Positions 11,001-20,334 of a stretch of 29,137 nt of DNA are shown in pieces. A model generated the notes under the pieces. The model did no database searches. It had not been told where the DNA came from and saw only the letters and a program-made list of their open reading frames with translations. The position numbers and the translations under genes were made by a program. The stretch spans positions 1-29,137 of the forward strand of contig NW_020290143.1 of NCBI RefSeq assembly GCF_003144195.1, given 5' to 3'. Each line of letters starts with the position of its first letter. The stretch's first letter is position 1. Origin of the DNA: Ceraceosorus guamensis (lineage: Eukaryota > Basidiomycota > Exobasidiomycetes > Ceraceosorales > Ceraceosoraceae).

Positions 11001-11752
11001 CGCAGCAGGCCGGAGCAAACAGCTACAGTCCTGGCCTTCATGCGGCCCTTCACGCACCCGGGCAGAGCCTACCTCAAGGTCTCGCGGCCGGATTCTCGCG
11101 ACTACACTTGGAGCAGGCGGGAGCAAAGTTGCAGACTGCGAGCGGCAGTGGCAGTCAAGCAGCGTCTGGCCCTGCCTCGCAGATCTCGGGTCGTCAAGCA
11201 GTACCCAAACAATCAGACTTGGGTGCCAACGACGTGCGCAGTCTGCTTGGCCGCAAGCCTTCTGCGCACGGCTCGCTTGGACCCTCCGAAGGCTACGACT
11301 CTGACTTGGGACCCACCGCGCCTGGCTCCTTGTTGGCTCATCGAGCCAATCCACTCAATCTGGCCATGGCCAGGTCGATCGGAGCACAGAGCGCTCTGGG
11401 CCAGTCGTACGATGCAAGCTTGCACGGCAGCGGTCCAGGTTCAGCACAGCACAATGGACACTTTTCCTCCTCCAACAACTCTGTCCGACGAGCGACGCCC
11501 GGCGCGGCTTCTCCCGGTCCGCAGCAATCTCAGGATCGGTCGGACGGATCGGGAATCGCAATACCTTCTTCTGGCGCCGCGCCTGCCTCTCCTGGAGCTC
11601 AAGCGCTGGGCGTCCCAGGCGCTGGCGCCGCTGGCAAACACTCGAGCCTGCACCGCGTAAGAGGAGGCGCGCACTCGACAGCACAAGCCAGCCCTCTGGC
11701 TTTGCCATTGCTGGGGGAGGAAGTCGACGAACCGCTCTTCGAGCTGGAATGA
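8052..11752 (+). CDS. CCCH-type zinc finger protein, two fingers, Cps3-like
   Basis: A probable RNA-binding protein of the fungal family that includes S. pombe Cps3. Four exons (8052-8357, 8433-8936, 9010-9627, 9704-11752) join in phase to 1158 residues. The N-terminal 270 residues hold a helical segment (SLLADFVSDRDLFSLIQWDE). Two fingers of the form CX7CX5CX3H lie at about residues 420-438 (CKFFRSQGC...CPFAH) and 450-468 (CQWFLKGNC...CALLH). The remaining 690 residues are low-complexity, rich in Ser, Ala, Gln and Gly, with few conserved-looking helices (for example TPAELERRRKNVLLAAAAGK). The coding frame is open upstream of 8052 to 7953 and a strong pyrimidine-rich TAG acceptor ends at 7975, so an additional 5' exon is possible and the exact start is unsure. 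The gene runs tail to tail with the transportin gene. Confidence 0.9.
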
Positions 11753-12108
11753 GCAATCTTCATCAAGCCTGGCTCTTCGGCCTCGCATCGTCGTGTCGGA
11801 TTTGGGTCTTTTGCACGTACCACCAAGTAACGCGTCACCTTTTTTCTTGTCCAACGTCGCTTGTATTTGACTCTTACTTGCCTTGCGACCCTGCAAAAGA
11901 ATATGATGATTGCGGACAGCTCACCGCACAATGTGCGCGCTGATCCGTGTGCCAAGCGCCTAGTCTACGGGCCTTCTTCGGGAAGAGCCTTACCAATCGC
12001 TTCTCGAGCTCTTTGATCTCGCTCAGAGCTTCAAGTGCCAAGTGATCAGATCTCACACGGAAGACACCAGCCACTTTTTTCTTGACAGTATTGGCATTAC
12101 GAAAACAC
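11753..12108. other. Shared 3' region between the CCCH gene and the transportin gene
   Basis: These 356 bases separate two convergent stop codons and should hold both 3' untranslated regions and polyadenylation signals. No clear AATAAA is visible; open frames here are extensions of the neighbouring genes in other frames. Confidence 0.6.
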
Positions 12109-15100
12109 TCATAGGCCATAACGTTGCTCCAGTCTGCAAGGATGAGTTGCGCTTGGTCAGTCTTAGAGATCATCTCATTGGCGCGTGAGATGCTTAGCGT
12201 TTACTCACCTCTGAGCAATAAGTGAAGGGAATTGCGTTCTTTGCGTTTGCCCTGTATGCGACGGAGCCAGGTTGGAACTCAGTCGTGTAAGCCCCCGCCT
12301 TTGCGCGCGAGAGCGAGGAATAGGGAGTTCGCAGAAGCGACTGTCGGCGCACGACTTACAATTTGGACCAGCCATTTCTTTGAATCCATTCAGAATGCTG
12401 GAGAATTGGTCGTTCAACGCTTGGGAAGGCGAGGTCCAGCGCTGCGATGACGCCGATGTGGCCAAAGTCAGAAAGGTTGCACCACGGAGCGCAGACGTCA
12501 AGAAGCTACTCACGACGACGGCATTGCAGAAATACACGAAGCCTTTGGCAGCTGCGGAGCGGAGCAGAGCAGGGCGAAGAGGAAGTGCAGAACGAATGAG
12601 CTTACTTGCTCCAAGCACCTCGCACTTGGTACTGAAGCACTGACCGCCATTAGGGTTGGCCTGTATCATGGCACAGAGACCTCTAAACGCAGAGTCTTTC
12701 TCGTCGTTGTCCTTGATGTCCCACAAGGCCTGACACCACTGTTCGATGAACTGTTCGAGATGGGGAGCGACGAGGGCAGGGCAGACGAGTCCAATCCTGC
12801 CGATGGTGACAGCCGCATTCTCCATCAAGCTCTTCGGACTCTTGGTGCTCATCAGCACGGGAATCAGCCTTTCCGTCAAGGAAGGGATCCATTGATGCAG
12901 CTCGCTAGTATCTTGACCTTGATACTGAAGCGCAATTTCTCCGGCTGCCCAGGTCGCGTTGTTGCAGACGCTAACGCTCTCGCTTGGAGGGTCCACAACG
13001 ATTTGAGCTATCAATTCCTTCATGATCGAAGGCAATTGCGGTCTCAGAAGACGGAACGCGCAGATTGCCAAATCGCCCAGCAGCGCATATGCTGACTGAC
13101 GGACCGGAGGATCGGGATTCTGAGAGAAAGGGAGAGCATGTTGTGTGAGTCGGCGCCAGGCGCGTCGGAGGCCACGGTGGGCAGACTTACGGTCAAGCAT
13201 GCACCAAGCAGAGGCAGCAAAGAAGGGTTTGACTGCTCGATGAGTGGTTGCACATCCGCACCCAGGCCTTGCGTCAAGCCGCTGAGCAGATCCAACGCCA
13301 CGATGATGAACGTCCGATTTGGCATCTCCTGTTCGTCAAGGGGTTTCTGCGCTTCTGCCTGCGCAGCGACGAGGTTGCTGTGAACGAGTCCTACGCATCG
13401 TTGAAAGACGGGTGGGGAGTAGGGCAAGAAGCCGGGGCCTACAGCAATGGTGACAGATGAAAGGCACTCGAGCAAAGGAATAAGATCCGCATCGCCGTCG
13501 TCCAAGCTTTGCCACTTGCTGATCAGAGGTGGCATGATGATTTCCACATATTCTGGGCGATTCAATGCCGATTCGACGCAGTCGGCCAACGTCCCGATAG
13601 CGTCGTAGAGGATGAGCAGATTCTTTTGCTGATACTTGTTGAAAGCAAAGACCAGTGTCTTGAGGATCGGCTCCAAGAAGGGCTGCAAGCTCGCGCCAGC
13701 TTCCTCTTCCAACGTTGCAAAGGCGCTGCAGCCAGCCTCTTGGACGCGCTTATTCCTGTCGAGCACCATGCCCAGCAGTCCTTCCATGGCTGGCAAGAAA
13801 TATTGCTGTTGATGCTCGGGCGTTCTGGTGCCCACGGTCCACGACGAGTATCTGCCGAGCGTCCAGCAGGCAATGGACCTCACCAAAGGCTTGGGGTGCT
13901 GCAAGCTATTGATGAGAAAAGGTACGAGCTGCGGCAAATGTTCATGTATACCAGCAATGCAACCCTCAGCAATGGCACCGAGAGCCAAAATACCTGCTTC
14001 ACGCTGAAGCCAATCATCCGAGAAAAGGCGCTCCTTCAAGTAGGGCAACAAGATTTGCAGCAGCTCATTGCCGAATTGCACAGCCATCACGTCCAGAGCT
14101 GCGGCCGAGCATTTTCGCAGGTTCCACTCGCCCGATCCATCATCGTCGCTATCATCCTCGTAATCGTCTTCGTCATCATCATCCTCGTCGTCGTCCTCAT
14201 CTTCAGCTTCCAAAGCGGCGCGCGACATCTTGCTGCCACCAGCGCCGTTCTGCTCGGCTTCGTCGACGTGCTCATTACGCTTTGTTGCACCACCGTAATG
14301 CTTCGGCTTGATGTCTTCTGGCCTGTCCGGCTCCGCCTCATCATTGTCGTCTTGGTCGGCACCCAGGATGAGCAAGTCAATTTCGCTGTACACCATGCTT
14401 TTGAGGAGGACAGGTGCGACTGTTGGCAAGTATGGTCGAAGATGATCGCTGAGCTGAGGGTCTTCGGAGAATTGCAGCCAGAATTCGCAGGCCTCCAGTG
14501 CAACCTCGTCATCTTTATCCGCCGTGCAGTAAAGCATGTAGTCGACCACACCCGACAGCTGTGGCAAGAGCTTATCTGGCCTAGCGCCGAGGATGAGAAC
14601 TATGGCTTGACATACGAAGCGTCGCACCGAGTCGTTCGGGTCGCTGGAGCGCTCAAAGAGCGCCTTGATGTAGAGGTCTAACTGCTCCTGCAGCGCTGCT
14701 GATGACGCAGATATGAATTGGTTGAGACAGTTCAGGGCATGGCATCTGACCAGCGGATCAGGATGATTCGTGGCTTCCAAAAACTTGGGTATCAAGATCT
14801 GCAAAGGTCGCATGCCGTTGATTTCGCATTCTTCAATCTCTTTGGGAATGTCTTCGCACATCTTGGCCAATGTGCTGAATGCTCCCTGTCGTCCAGCATG
14901 GGCCGAATGAGCTTGCTTGGCTTCAAAGTAGCCGTGATCGCCAGCAGCGCAACTCACCTCGCAGCCCTTGGGATGCTGTGAAGTCATCAATGATATCAAC
15001 TGCTCCAGCCCCTCTGGCCAAGACTCTGGTCGATAAATTTCCATGATCATCGAGACGACCTGGGTGGAAGTCCGCCTAAGCATATCCTCTTCCAAAGAAA

Positions 15101-15523
15101 TCGCAGGAAGGATGGCCGCCTTGACGTAGGCGACGCTGTCCGGCTGCAGCGTCTGGCTGTAGTTCAGAATGTGGTTCTTGAGGATGAGACCTGCGATGGA
15201 TCGCGTGTTCGTTTCCTCCTGAGGCATTTGCGTCAAGACGTATACAAGGTAATTCGCATAGTCTGGGATCTGCCGCAATGTCTCCAACCTCTGCGATGAA
15301 ACCGTTTCAACGATCAGAATGACAGCCAAGAGGGCGAGTCGGTAGCCCAGATTGCAACGTAGCACACCTCGGACGACGCTTGCTGCGACTTCCTATCCGC
15401 CCATTCTGCACTCACATTGGCGATGTGTATTTGCACATCCCGGTCAGGATTCTGCGACTCTCTGAAGAGCCCCAGCAGCTCGCTCAAGCCATCCTGCTGG
15501 GGTGTCCAGCTGGCGGCCGCCAT
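12109..15523 (-). CDS. KAP104: Transportin (karyopherin beta-2), nuclear import receptor
   Basis: A nuclear import receptor that binds PY-type nuclear localisation signals on mRNA-binding proteins and carries them through the nuclear pore, releasing them on Ran-GTP. Eight exons (minus: 15523-15416, 15290-14958, 14885-13191, 13119-12645, 12551-12514, 12441-12360, 12251-12209, 12133-12109) join in phase to 932 residues, close to yeast Kap104 and human TNPO1. HEAT repeats run throughout, with typical blocks LRQIPDYANYLVYVL, HPDPLVRCHALNCLNQFI, CWTLGRYSSW, NNATWAAGEIA, ENAAVTIGRIGLVCPALVA and DNDEKDSAFRGLCAMI. An acidic loop rich in Asp and Glu at about residues 370-396 corresponds to the H8 loop that couples Ran binding to cargo release. 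The C-terminus LIAQRLEQRYGL matches the family ending. The start MAAASWTPQQDGLSELLGL fits the family N-terminus. Confidence 0.96.
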
Positions 15524-16203
15524 GATGTCCGCCTTTCAAGAGCTCGCTGTAGGACAGACTGAATCGCAGCTCAGTCCCAGGTGGGCCGATGTATTGTGCG
15601 AGAAGTAGAGGCCTCGCAAGCTTGCGCGCCTACGAGCGGTCTCGAGCCCGGCGCTGGGTCGGGGTCGGAGCAGTGTTCGGAGATGGCAGGTTAGAAGCTG
15701 CGGCTTGCGACACCTCTGTCCAAGGCCCTGGGCGACTCGACCTTGGCAAGGGCGAGTAGCGGGTGATGGATGTACAGGTCTGCGCGTCGTGTCGCAATGC
15801 CAACAGCCGCAGACGTACGGGGTGCACCTCCACAGACTGGCAGCAGCAGGTTTCGATTGCGCTCTGTGACGAGCAAGGTTGGTCAGCGTCTGTGGAGATG
15901 GTGTGCTGGGAGAGCTGAACGACGCGACTGAAGAGATTCGCTTCTAGAGGGGGCTTTTCTCAGATTCTTCTCGCGCCAAAGCTTCGAGACGCAGCTAGCT
16001 TGCTTGCTTGTGTGCGCGGCAGGCTGGCGAGCTGGAGATCTACACCAAAGGTCAAGAATGTCGGTTCCCAAGGACACAGCCTGCTAAATTTTGAATGTGT
16101 TGATTGGGAAGACTCAGACTGTCCAAGAACAAAGTACAACCCACGACTCAAAATCTCGAGACTTGACGGCCCCCCGCCTATCGAGAAAGGCTCGAAATAC
16201 AAA

Positions 16204-16213
16204 TTCAAGATTA
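16204..16213 (+). repeat. ATTCAAGATT word in an AT-rich island
   Basis: One exact copy of the ten-base word shared with the islands at 7298-7440 and near 16773. The surrounding 16080-16275 stretch is AT-rich with GAATC/GATTC-type words. Confidence 0.6.
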
Positions 16214-16619
16214 CTGCTGCAATCACGAATAATGACGAATCCGCCGAAACAGAATCAAAATCAAATGCAACAATTTGAATACTGTAAGAGCTTTCTTTTG
16301 CGTCGATCCATCCAGCAGCAGCGAAGCAGCGCGAGGAGCGCGCAGCACCGGCAGCGGCAGTCGCTCGCATGCAGCTGATGAGCCGCATGCCGCTGCAAAG
16401 CAAACAGCCGCAACCATCTTGAAATCACAACGGTCACGAGTACAGTGTAGAGTGTTAGTTTGAGAGTAGAGTCAAAAGGTGCAGCGCGATAGTAGTCACG
16501 AATCGATCGATCGCTCGCCTCGATCGCGCAGCCAGCGATCAGCCATGATACCGGCGCATGAGTTCCGCCGGCGGGACTCGACTGTACCCCCTCGTGACTT
16601 GTGACTATCCCACTGACAT

Positions 16620-16885
16620 TTTTCCTCCACTGGCATAATACTAACAAATTTTAAAGGATGATATGTAGCTATCCGTCAACATCGCTGCATTTGCAGCATA
16701 GATCACGCGAGTGTGAATACGCGAAACAAATCGCAATCAATGTGAATGTGAATCACAATCATCGAATCACCAATTCAAGATTCAAGATTTTTAATTTTGA
16801 ATGCATCAATCCCGAATGAAGAAATCAAAAGTCGATGCGATGCGATGCGCCTTTCCGAATACGTGTTGCTTTCTCATCCCTTCAC
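16620..16885. repeat. AT-rich island with two overlapping ATTCAAGATT words
   Basis: AT-rich stretch carrying exact, overlapping copies of ATTCAAGATT at 16773-16782 and 16780-16789, preceded by a series of GTGAAT/GAATCAC words. It has the same character as the island at 7298-7440. Confidence 0.6.
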
Positions 16886-17449
16886 TCTTAACTGCTGCAT
16901 GCTCATGCGCGTGATTTTTGACTCTTGTGACCGCCGCGCGTACGTGCAACAAGGGCGAAAAACTATTCCATAAAAGCGCACCGCGCCCGCGCACGCAGCA
17001 GGCACCGCACCGCCAATCACGAATGCGCCGCGCCGCGCGTCTTGCTGGCGCGCACATGATGCACGCAGCCAGCAGCAGCCACGGCACGGCAATGAAGGCG
17101 AGCATGCAGGCGAGCAGGCAGGAGTCATCATCCATCATGCGCGCAACGTTGCAATCCTCTTTGATCCTTCTCAGAGGCGCTGTAACCTTTGCCTACAAGT
17201 ATTTTCATGTTAAGCGTTGTCGTCCTCACGTCACGATCAGGATACCGCTACCGATAGTCAGGTGAGCAAGTCGGAGCACCTCATCAGTCGATTCTAAATT
17301 CACACACACCACTCGCAAGTAGAGAGAAAGCTATCCATTTCGTGAGCGCATCGTCACCACATTGTATTTTGAAACGTCGGTACTACGAAGCGAAGGAAGT
17401 CGTCGTGCGAGAGGCGTCGGATAGGTGCGCAAGGTCGAGTGATCTTCGT

Positions 17450-19005
17450 CTACTGCTCGTTGACGATCAAACTTGCCATGCCCATGCCGGTTCCCACGCA
17501 CATGCTGGTGACGATGATCTTCTTGTTCTCGCGCTTCGCCTCTGCCAACGCGGTAGCGATTTGACGAGATCCGGTTGCACCAAGAGGGTGCCCGAAAGCA
17601 ATGGCACCACCCACAGGGTTGACCTTCTTGTAGTCCAGACCCAGCTTCTCGATCGAGTAGACGGCTTGAGAAGCGAAAGCTTCGTTGATCTCGTAAATGT
17701 CCACATCCTCCTTCTTGATGTTGGCCAGCTCGAGAACCTTGGGAATGGCGAAAGCGGGTCCGATACCCATGACGTTGGGGGGGACACCAACGACAGAGGC
17801 AGTGACGAACTTGCCGAGGATGGGCAGACCGAGCTTCTTGGCGACGCTGCGGCGAGCCAAGAGAACGGCAGCTGCTCCGTCGCTGACCTGAGAAGCATTT
17901 CCGGCGGTGGTGAAACCGTTCTTGTCAAAAGCGGGCTTGAGCTTGCCAAGAGATTCAGCAGTGACACCGTCACGAATGCCATCGTCGCTGTCGACTGTTC
18001 GGTCATTGCCCTCGTCATCAGTGTACTTTACAGTGACAATCTCGCTGTGAGACAGAAAGTGAGAAGATTAGCGATGTCTTCAAGGCGGCTCGTGGGGGCA
18101 CAGAAAAGATGGCTCACCTCTTGAATTTGCCATCCTTCTGAGCCTGAGCGGCCTTCTTGTAGCTCTCTGCCGAGAACTTGTCCTGGGCCTCGCGGGAGAT
18201 GCCGTACTCTTTGGCGACATTCTCGGAAGTGATACCCATGGGCGCCAAGCAGTCAGCAGCCTCGTCGTTCTCCATGACAGCATCTGACATCTTCTCCGGC
18301 ATGACGCCAGCTCCGTAGTGGAGAGTCATGCTCTCAACACCAGCACCTGCGATAGTCCAGTTCGAAATGCTCGTCAGCGACCCATCGCTTCTTACTCGCG
18401 CTTCCAACACACTTTCCGATGAGCTTTTGGGGATCACTACTCACCGATACCAATGTCGATCTGTCCAGCCTTGATCTCGTTGGCAATCTGGTTGACCGTG
18501 GCAAGACCGGAAGAGCATTGCCTGTTGACAGTGTTGACTGCAGTAGTGTTTGGCAAGCCGGCCCAAAGGGCGCCCATGCGTGCGACAGTAGCACCACCGC
18601 CGGGGGGAAGGACATTGCCTATGATTCGTGCAGCGTAATCGCCACAAGAAGTCAGCCAAGAGCCTCGTTGAGGATGGAGATCTGCTGATAGGGACTCACC
18701 GACGGCGACATCCTCTACAAGCTTGGGGTCAACTTTGGACTGAGCGAGCACGCCCTTGATGACATTGCCGAGCAATTCCTCGGGGGCAGCCTGGGAGAGT
18801 CCACCCTTCTTCGCCTTAGTCAGGGCGGTGCGGAGAGCGGAGACAATGACGACTGCGACAGAGACCCAAGGCGAGCACACTGGGCTCAGCATACAAAGAT
18901 GCAAAAAGTGCCTGGGTAGTGGCTTTGCGATCGTGACGACTCACCATCGTCGTCAGTCTTGGACAAAACAGCGTCCTTTCCTTTTTGAATCTGAATAGCA
19001 GACAT
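17450..19005 (-). CDS. 3-ketoacyl-CoA thiolase / acetyl-CoA acyltransferase
   Basis: A thiolase that cleaves 3-ketoacyl-CoA with CoA to release acetyl-CoA (beta-oxidation), or runs the reverse condensation. Five exons (minus: 19005-18945, 18852-18700, 18618-18445, 18346-18118, 18044-17450) join in phase to 403 residues, the normal length. The nucleophilic cysteine is in VNRQCSSGL (about C106), the general-base pair in GHPLGATGSRQ (H358) and TSMCVGTGMG (C388), and TTAGNASQVSDGAA is also present. The sequence is closest in style to peroxisomal 3-ketoacyl-CoA thiolases rather than cytosolic acetoacetyl-CoA thiolases. However, the C-terminus (LIVNEQ) is not a PTS1, and the N-terminus (MSAIQIQKGKDAVLSK) does not fit the PTS2 pattern, so location is unsure. 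It is divergent from the kinesin gene. Confidence 0.94.
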
Positions 19006-20334
19006 CGTGTAGTTGTTTGGGGGATGAGTGAAATGTGATAATTGGTGGGGCTTGTGGTGGTGAAGGGAAAGGTGAAGGAGATATGGATGATCCTCATGTA
19101 TCCGCTCTTCTCTTTCCTCCCTTACTCACGCCGCCGCACGATCTACGCCTGCCTGTGCCACCCGCCCGGCTCTTCCAACGACTTCATGCCGTTACGCCCG
19201 GTGCGTCGTCATCGCGGATCGATTGTCCAGAGCTGTGACATGCTAGCAGCTCACATGAAACGGCATGCCCATCTGATGCATCCTTGCATGCGTGTGAGAG
19301 AGCCTCCGCATCTTCAGCAGCTGCGCTCTCCTGTGGAGGCGGGGATCGGGGGGCGACGACACGAGCAACTTAGCCCCTCTGGTGCCACCAATAATGATCG
19401 AGCGGCAGCTGCACAGACCCATGCACCTCGATCTGGCTCGCACCTCTTGGGTGTTGAAAGCTGACGCGGCAACCCGGGCCGGGAACGCGCCGGCGCGAAT
19501 TGATGAACCACGTGGTAGAGTCGGTCCTGCTTGTCATCTCACGTGATGCGACATAGGACGCGTCAGAAAAGAGCGCATGCGCATGCATGGGTTTCGCGTT
19601 CAACATCCATCACACCGCGCGCATCCAGCGCGCGTCATGCGGCGCGGCTTTGCTGCCGTGGTTGGTTGCGCAATCTGGTCCGCAACGGTGATTCTTCGGA
19701 CTGACGGACGTTGCTGTCGATCAGGTAAGTCCATGAGTGTTGAGCGAGATCATGCGCACACATGCTGCACCCCGCTGAGGACTCTTCGAGCCTCTGGTGC
19801 TAGCCGCTGTTCAGACCAGTAAGTATAGGGTGACATGACGAGATCGACGAGCTGCATGGATCTGCAGATTGCAGCTCGCTGGATGCGCTGGGATGCGCTG
19901 ATCACAAACATGTGCAGGTGCAAGCAAGCTCTTTGCTTGGGCTCTGGCTTAGAAGCAGTCACAGTCCGAGTGGATGTAGATCTGTATACCAATGAATTGA
20001 AGCGTCCGTCGAATCTCAATGTGGGGCGGCTAGAGATGTGATCACGACCACCGTCATTCATCACCGCCCACGCTGCTCTGTGATCGTCGCTGGACGTTGC
20101 TGAACCGCTCCGGATCTATATAAGCATACAGCAGCAGCACACGTATACAAACTCAAACGCCCGTGCGGTAAGACTGCGCACGGCAAAGTGTTGGTCTGTG
20201 CAAAGCTTGTCTCGCGCCTGCACACAGACTGCGAGGTACGTTCCAAACACGCGGGCGCGTAGAGCATTGCGCAACGCTCACTTGCTGGAGTCGCTGAACG
20301 CTCGCTCGTTCGACACCAGCAGGCGTGTGCATGC
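19006..20334. promoter_or_regulatory. Divergent promoter region between thiolase and kinesin genes
   Basis: About 1.3 kb between two head-to-head genes, with no supported coding sequence. Two palindromic E-box-type sites are 31 bases apart: CCACGTGG at 19508-19515 and TCACGTGA at 19539-19546. A TATATAA at 20117-20123 lies about 210 bases before the kinesin ATG in the right orientation for it. Which gene, if either, the E-box sites serve cannot be told from sequence. Confidence 0.5.
20117..20123 (+). promoter_or_regulatory. TATA-box-like element upstream of the kinesin gene
   Basis: TATATAA, about 218 bases before the first in-frame ATG. A start of transcription 30-100 bases downstream would give a leader of 100-190 bases, which is reasonable for a fungal gene. 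Confidence 0.4.

Larger units (their letters stand above)
15524..17449. other. Intergenic region: transportin promoter and thiolase 3' region
   Basis: About 1.9 kb with no gene I can support. It holds two AT-rich islands (about 16080-16275 and 16620-16885), one TCACGAGT word (16434-16441), an imperfect 20-base palindrome centred on CCGG (16560-16579), and a five-base-arm hairpin (GCTGC-ATTT-GCAGC, 16684-16697). The short open frames here lack protein-like composition. Confidence 0.6.

Noticed and set aside
13509-14681. Open frame of 390 codons on the plus strand
   Set aside because: It lies wholly antisense to the large third exon of transportin, whose protein is clearly conserved. The product is a hydrophobic, compositionally odd sequence without known motifs, as expected from the acidic repeats read backwards.
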